Below, in pieces: positions 58,879 through 64,000 of a DNA stretch of 64,000 nucleotides. Below the pieces are notes generated by a model that saw nothing but the letters and a program-made list of their open reading frames with translations, had not been told where the DNA came from and did no database searches. The stretch's first letter is position 1; every line of letters starts with the position of its first letter. Made by a program: the position numbers and the translations under genes. This DNA comes from Candidatus Absconditabacterales bacterium. Lineage in GTDB: Bacteria; Patescibacteriota; Gracilibacteria; Absconditabacterales; Absconditicoccaceae. The stretch spans positions 47,757 through 111,756 of the forward strand of contig JANWWO010000004.1 of assembly GCA_025057375.1 (NCBI GenBank), written 5' to 3'.

Positions 58879-59790
58879 ATGACAGCTTTTCTCACCGAGC
58901 AACAAGCAATTGACCAATTTTATGGTGCAATTGAACACTATCCACGATTTGCTCAGCACAAATCACTGATCTATACTGCAGTCAATTTTGCACAAAAAGC
59001 TCATCAATGACAAGAAAGAAAGCTGACAGGTGAACCATATCTTACCCATCCGCTTGCTGTAGCAACAATGGTTGCCCACAGAGTAGATGATTATGAAGCA
59101 GTTCTCTGAGCCATTCTCCATGATACAGTAGAAGATAGCCCTCCTATCACACTTGATATGATCTATGACACTTTCGGATCAAGAGTTGGATTCATGGTTG
59201 ATGCTGTCACTGACGCAACACACTACTATCTCAAACATAAAGATATTCTTTGTCAGGACAAAATTGAGAAAATTCTTGCCTGATGATTGCGTGATATTGC
59301 AATTTTTCTCATCAAACTTGCTGATAGAGAACACAATCTAACGACAATTGATGGCTTGGATCCCAAAAAACAAGTAAGAATGAGTTTTGAATCACAAGCA
59401 ATTTATGTTCCACTCAAACAAATTATCCAATACAATGATAATCCTAAACCATTAACGTATTATATTGACCAACTCAATAAATTTTGTGCCACACACGCAA
59501 TCACAGATTACCCATCATTCAAATCATATCTCATGAATGTGATGTATCGTGATTTTGATGACCAAACCTATCTGTTTACTTATAGTCATTCTCATAGAGT
59601 TTTGTGGACTATTGAAAACAAAGCGTTATTTTATGGAATGATCGAGGAAGACGCTTTTGCAAATGCAATTGATATCGTAAGAATGGAGCAGATCTATGAA
59701 TGACACTTTTTTGTTGAATTTCTTTTTACCAAAGCTTCGTGAAGTGAGGCATTGTCGTTGGACCTCTGAGGAATCACATCGGTGGAATAA
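58879..59790 (+). CDS. SpoT/RelA-type HD-domain (p)ppGpp hydrolase, stand-alone
   Basis: 303 residues. An HD domain like Mesh1/SpoT: FAQKAHQGQERKLTGEPYLT (His), HPLAVATMVAH, ILHDTVEDSPP (HD metal pair near 84), FLIKLADREHNLTT (ED/N). No synthetase domain follows; the last ~130 residues are an additional helical domain. SpoT-like enzymes of this form hydrolyse (p)ppGpp or NADPH-related molecules. No synthetase gene was found in the window. A bidirectional terminator ends the transcript. Confidence 0.85.
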
Positions 59791-59793
59791 AAA

Positions 59794-59826
59794 AACTGAC
59801 CACAATCTCGGTCAGTTCATTTTTTA
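59794..59826. terminator. Bidirectional terminator between HD hydrolase and uvrA
   Basis: AACTGACC - ACAATCTC - GGTCAGTT: perfect 8-bp stem with 8-base loop, followed by CATTTTTTA on the plus strand and TTTTTATT on the minus strand. It serves both converging transcripts; the uvrA stop lies within its plus-strand T tract. Confidence 0.8.
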
Positions 59827-62800
59827 CCATGTTTTTTTAGTATTTCTCACTACTTTTTCAATACGTCAATGATCAAGATAAATCACATGATCAGCATGTG
59901 TCAATAAATCAGTATCGTGTTCAATCATAAGAATAGTATCACCATTATCAAGAAATTTTTTGATGACAGCAAGAAGTTTTTCGATATCGTGAGGATGAAG
60001 TCATACGGTTGGTTCATCAAGAAAATATATCGTATGTCATCTAAATGATTTAAGGAGATGTTTGACGAGTTTAAGTCTTTGGGATTCTCCTCACGAGAGC
60101 GTATGAGCAGGTTGTCCCATTTTGAGATAACCAAGTCAGATATCAACCATTAATTGAATATCATGTGCGATCGTAGGTATATCACCAAAAAATATCAATG
60201 CATCAGATACATACATATCCAATACCTCATTTATTCCTTTCCCCCTCCGTTTGATGTCTAGAATTTCGGGCTTATATCTTTTTCCATGACACAGTTCACA
60301 CGGAACGTAGGTATCAGGAAGGAACTGGAGTTCAATCTTTTTATACCCATATCATTTGCATTCAGGGCATGCTCCTTTCTCTGAGTTGAATGAAAAATGT
60401 CAGGATGTAAACCCAAGATATTTTGCTTCATGTGCTCAAGCATACAACATCCTAATCGTATCAAAGACTCAAATAAATGTTGATGGACAAGAACGTGGTG
60501 TCTTACCAATACTTGTTTGATCAACATATTGGACATGATCAACATGTTCCCAGCCCATAATAGTATCGACTCAAATATCGCGATAAAATGCTTGGAGTGC
60601 TTGATTTTTGTAGTGTAAATATTCATCTTGTTGCATAACGGGGGCAGCGATGATTTCTTGTCGTGTATATCATTTTTTGAGCAACTGAATTCTAATATGA
60701 CTTTGAATAAATTTTTCTTTATCATCAAAAAAACGAAACAACGTATCATACATCAACGTTGTTTTCCCCGCTCCCGAATGTCCCGTAACAATCGTAAACG
60801 ATCACAGATGAATATCAACATCAATATCCTGCAAATTGTGTTTGGATGCTTTTTTTATGGTCAAAATATCTTGCCTTGGAGTATGATCAAAACGACAATG
60901 AATTGTTTTTTTTCTTGTTACATACTGTGCCGTCAAGGAATCAGACACCAAAAACTGATCAATTGGCCCATTAAATATCACATGTCACCCAAAATCCCCT
61001 GCTCCAGGTCCAATTTCCAGAACCCAATCACTCGCACGAATAAATTCTTCATTATGTTCGACAACGACGATCGTATTCCCAAGTTGTTGGAGACGACGAA
61101 TTGCTACAATCGCTTTGGCAATCTCCTTCTCACCCAACCCAATTGTTGGTTCATCAAGCACGTAAATAATCCCTGTCAATTTGTTACCCAGTTGTTTGGC
61201 AAGACGCAATCTTTGGATTTCTCCACCCGACAAAGTACTTACTTGTCTGTTGAGTGACAAATACCCAAGCCCAAGCTCTGCAATCGTCTCTGCCCTATCA
61301 AGTAAGGGTGTCAATATCCTTTGAATCAACATATTGGTTGCACCATAATGATCACGAATCAAATGCAGCAAAGCAATTAGCCCATCAATCGTCAGTGTTT
61401 GTAATTCTGCAATATTGACAGGAAAAATATCTGGATTGACCTGGTCCACGATTGGTTCATGATAGTGCGTCAACCCACGAAGAGGGTCAGTCGATGCTAT
61501 TTTTTCTTTTTCCAAAACAAGAAAATGATGGAGACTCTCTTTTCTCAATCTCGCACCATGGCAGGTTGGACAGGTCTTCATCTCAAGCATGGCCTGAAAA
61601 TCGACCGTCAACATCCCTTGTTGATATTGCTCTTTGAGGATGGCAGCTATCCCTTGATACTTCATCGAAACAAACTTTCCTGCCACGCCAATTCTGAGCA
61701 ACTCATTATCTCACTCAATCACAATATTAGTAAACCAGGCAGGAAGGTCAGATCGTTTTTTCGTAGGATCCATCGAGTATTTTTGGGCGAGTTTGTCGAG
61801 AATAGTCTGTCCATATCTACTATCCCTTCGAGGCAAAATCGCTGATGTATAGCTTGCCTGCGGATCGATTACCTTATCCATATCAACCTGCAAAATCTCC
61901 CCAATTCCCAAACACTCAGGACAAGCACCCTCGCCACGATTAAACGAAAAATGGACAGACTCAAATTGTGGATATTCGATATTTGATTCAGGACAATAAT
62001 TTTTATCAGTATATCGGACGATATGTCCTGACTCATCTTTTTCGTCCCAGACACCAAACTTTTTTTCCTCTGCCAAAATCTTGATTACATCTTCTTTCAG
62101 TCTTGCATGCTTAGTCTCCTCGACAGTAATACGATCATACACTGCATATAGCTTGAGTGGATAAAAATCCGTAGCTATTTTGGGATTTTCGAGATAAAAA
62201 AACTCAACGGGAGCCATTGTTTGTGTCTGTGAGGTAATGATATATCTCGTAAATCATGTACCTTTGTCTACTTTTTTACGATTTTTTGTAATAAACTCAG
62301 TGAGATGGTCTGGTTCCGATAAGGTGACGGAATCTTTGAGGAGAAAAATTTTTGACTGACCAAAACGAGAGAAGAGCTCCGCAATGATAGTTTCGATTGT
62401 TTGTGTTTGCATCGCTTTTCCTGTGACATACGAATACGAGTTTCCTACTTTTGCGTACAATAAACGAAGGTAATCATCGATCTCTGTCAATGTTCAAACA
62501 GTCGAACGTGAATTACCTAAGTTTTTGTTTTGTTCGATAGCAATAGCTGGCGACAATCATGCAGATCACTCAATGTCAGGCCTTGCCCCAAGCGAAAAAA
62601 ACTGCCTCAGATACGAAGAAAGCGACTCGATATAGCGGAATTGTCATTCTTTGTACAGGGTATGAAATGCAAATGAGGACTTTCCCGAACCAGACACTCC
62701 TGTCACGGTAATCAAGGAATTTTTGGGGAGAGTGACAGCAATATTTTTGAGATTATGGGTTTTACATCATCGCAAGGCAATAGCGTTCGGGTCGTAGGTC

Positions 62801-62919
62801 AAAGCAATATCATGATCACTCGGAACAGACGATGATAGCAGTCAGAGTGGATCTTTTTTCTGTTTGGATGATGGTTTTTTTTTTGACAATAAAGAAGGAC
62901 GTTCCACTGGTTTTGACAT
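59824..62919 (-). CDS. uvrA: Excinuclease ABC subunit A (UvrA)
   Basis: 1031 residues. A lysine-rich N-terminal extension (~1-35), then two ABC ATPase domains: Walker [10 protein letters not shown] near 73 and GHSGAGKTT near 712. They have zinc modules CPECLG...CPTCHGARL and CPECKGYG...CELCHGKRY and ABC signatures [15 protein letters not shown] and [13 protein letters not shown]. It recognises DNA lesions and loads UvrB. The signature and zinc-finger Cys all match. uvrB/uvrC are not in the window. Confidence 0.95.
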
Positions 62920-63010
62920 CACAGAAGACAAAATAAAATATTATTCACTGTAAGAAATTTTAAGGCAATTGCAAGGGAAAAAAAATGGAATAGAAAATGT
63001 GATAAAAAAA

Positions 63011-63039
63011 TTGACAAAATCAAAAAAAATATGTATAAG
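63011..63039 (+). promoter_or_regulatory. Promoter of the 63075 surface-protein gene
   Basis: TTGACA (63011-63016), a 17-base A-rich spacer, then TATAAG (63034-63039), 35 bases upstream of ATG 63075. A strong match; the rest of the gap 62920-63010 is A/T-rich and holds no gene. Confidence 0.7.
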
Positions 63040-63074
63040 TTAATAAAGAAAACTTTTACTTCTTCTCTCATCTC

Positions 63075-64000
63075 ATGATCAAAAAAACTCTTCTCGACTA
63101 TTGCAATTTTTTACGACAAATACCTTATTTCATGAATACTCGAATAGTTGTAGCAACAACATTTGTATTATTATTGAGTTCAAATATAACACTATGACAA
63201 TTTACAGCATTCCCAACATGCCCGGTACCAAGCAACTGGCACTTCCCTAATCCACATAATCCTACGGCATGATCTTGTATACTAGGAGCTCCAAACTGAT
63301 CTTTTCATGTACAATCAGTGAGTCAACCATTATATAATCCAACGACTCAATGATGATGTCCAAATGGATATTTTTATTGATATGACGAAATCTCTTGACC
63401 CAATGCTCATAGATGACTAGCATGTACTGATGCTCCTAATCTGTCTACATCAGCACAATGCTGCCTATTATCATGCCCTACATGATATGTAAGAGCTTCC
63501 AGAGTATGATTTTTACCTTGAGAAGAATGCGTAGCCTCTTGTCCATCATATGAACCTATTTTAGTGTGAGGCAGATGTTCAACAGCATGTCCTACATGAC
63601 AATTTATTAATACTCAAGGGAATTGATGTGTTTCTACATGTTCATCAAATTTGAGAGATTGAAATCAATGTGTCATATCATGTCCTACTGCAAGACCTCT
63701 AAACAACGGATGAGTATGCTCTAATTCATGTCCTCAGTTTACTAATCTTGTAAACAATACATGTGTTTCCTCCTGTCCAAGCAACACATTCGTCAATGGA
63801 AGTCAATGTGTAAAATCATGTCCTTCCGCACTAAGAGACTGAAATACATGTGTAACATCATGTCCTAGCGCAAGACCAATTACTCATAATTGAGAATGTC
63901 TCTCCTCTTGTCCCTCAGGAACATTTACCCATGGTAATCAATGTGTCGCTGCCTGCCCCACAGGAACATTGACCAATACTGTCAACAATACCTGTGTTTC
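63075..64000 (+). CDS. Cys-rich repeat surface protein, N-terminal part (3' truncated by window)
   Basis: 308 residues so far. Signal peptide or anchor at ~22-40 (MNTRIVVATTFVLLLSSNIT, after a 19-residue N-terminal extension). A unique region with paired Cys follows (~45-115), then from ~115 on at least ten 'C.t.CP.g' units, such as QCVISCPTARPL and TCVTSCPSARPI, spaced 15-25 residues apart, running off the window. The pattern recalls furin-like or eukaryotic variant-surface Cys repeats and matches the 45734-48898 protein. UGA use is high. Probably a long, disulfide-stabilised stalk. Confidence 0.72.

Noticed and set aside
60628..61257. 209-codon plus-strand ORF
   Set aside because: Antisense to the second UvrA ATPase domain.

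Overview
This window is AT-rich bacterial DNA that only makes sense if UGA is read as glycine (genetic code 25). Read with the standard code, nearly every gene breaks into short pieces. With UGA as Gly, about fifty full-length proteins appear, all ending in TAA or TAG. UGA falls on invariant glycines such as the Walker A loops of ClpC, guanylate kinase, PilB and a CooC-like ATPase, the radical-SAM enzyme Elp3 and the prepilin cleavage site. This points to the Patescibacteria/CPR lineages Absconditabacteria (SR1) or Gracilibacteria (BD1-5). No rRNA or tRNA gene was recognised, so the choice between them is open.

Layout. 0-4.4 kb: end of an RND exporter, then small envelope genes. 4.4-11.6 kb: ClpC, a THUMP-type RNA methyltransferase, a SulP-like transporter and an MgtC/DUF4010 protein. 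11.6-24.1 kb (mostly minus strand): housekeeping genes serS, gmk, dnaN, an rRNA/tRNA pseudouridine synthase, PPK2, smpB, ftsH, elp3 and rmuC, with a divergent CYTH phosphatase. 24.3-27.1 kb: prepilin peptidase and a GDYXXLXY/DUF2157 membrane pair. 27.2-31.3 kb: a membrane-tethered MoxR ATPase, a transposase-like remnant and about 2 kb of decayed sequence. 31.3-37.2 kb: a tight plus-strand cassette of a guanylate-kinase-like enzyme, a Nudix hydrolase, a CooC/ParA-like ATPase, a LysA-like decarboxylase, a methyltransferase and a cysteine synthase-rhodanese fusion. 37.3-40.9 kb: type IV pilus genes pilC and pilB, with a divergent prepilin. 41.0-48.9 kb: IPP isomerase, then three large exported proteins (plant-type LRR plus SLH; degenerate rhodanese; delta-60 repeats plus Cys-rich repeats plus SLH). 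49.0-62.9 kb: pyrH, an M23 peptidase, a phosphohexomutase, Tpx, leuS, a methyltransferase, a SpoT-type HD hydrolase and uvrA. 63.1 kb to the end: the start of another Cys-rich surface protein.

How it works together. The genes describe a small host- or surface-associated cell with a pilus machine, S-layer-type adhesins, protein quality control (ClpC, FtsH, SmpB), DNA repair (UvrA, RmuC) and few biosynthetic genes. Start codons lack Shine-Dalgarno sites; a T-rich leader (TTTTTATTTTTTCTT-like) precedes almost all of them. Promoters repeatedly match TTGCAA/TTGACA - 16 to 17 bp - TATACT.
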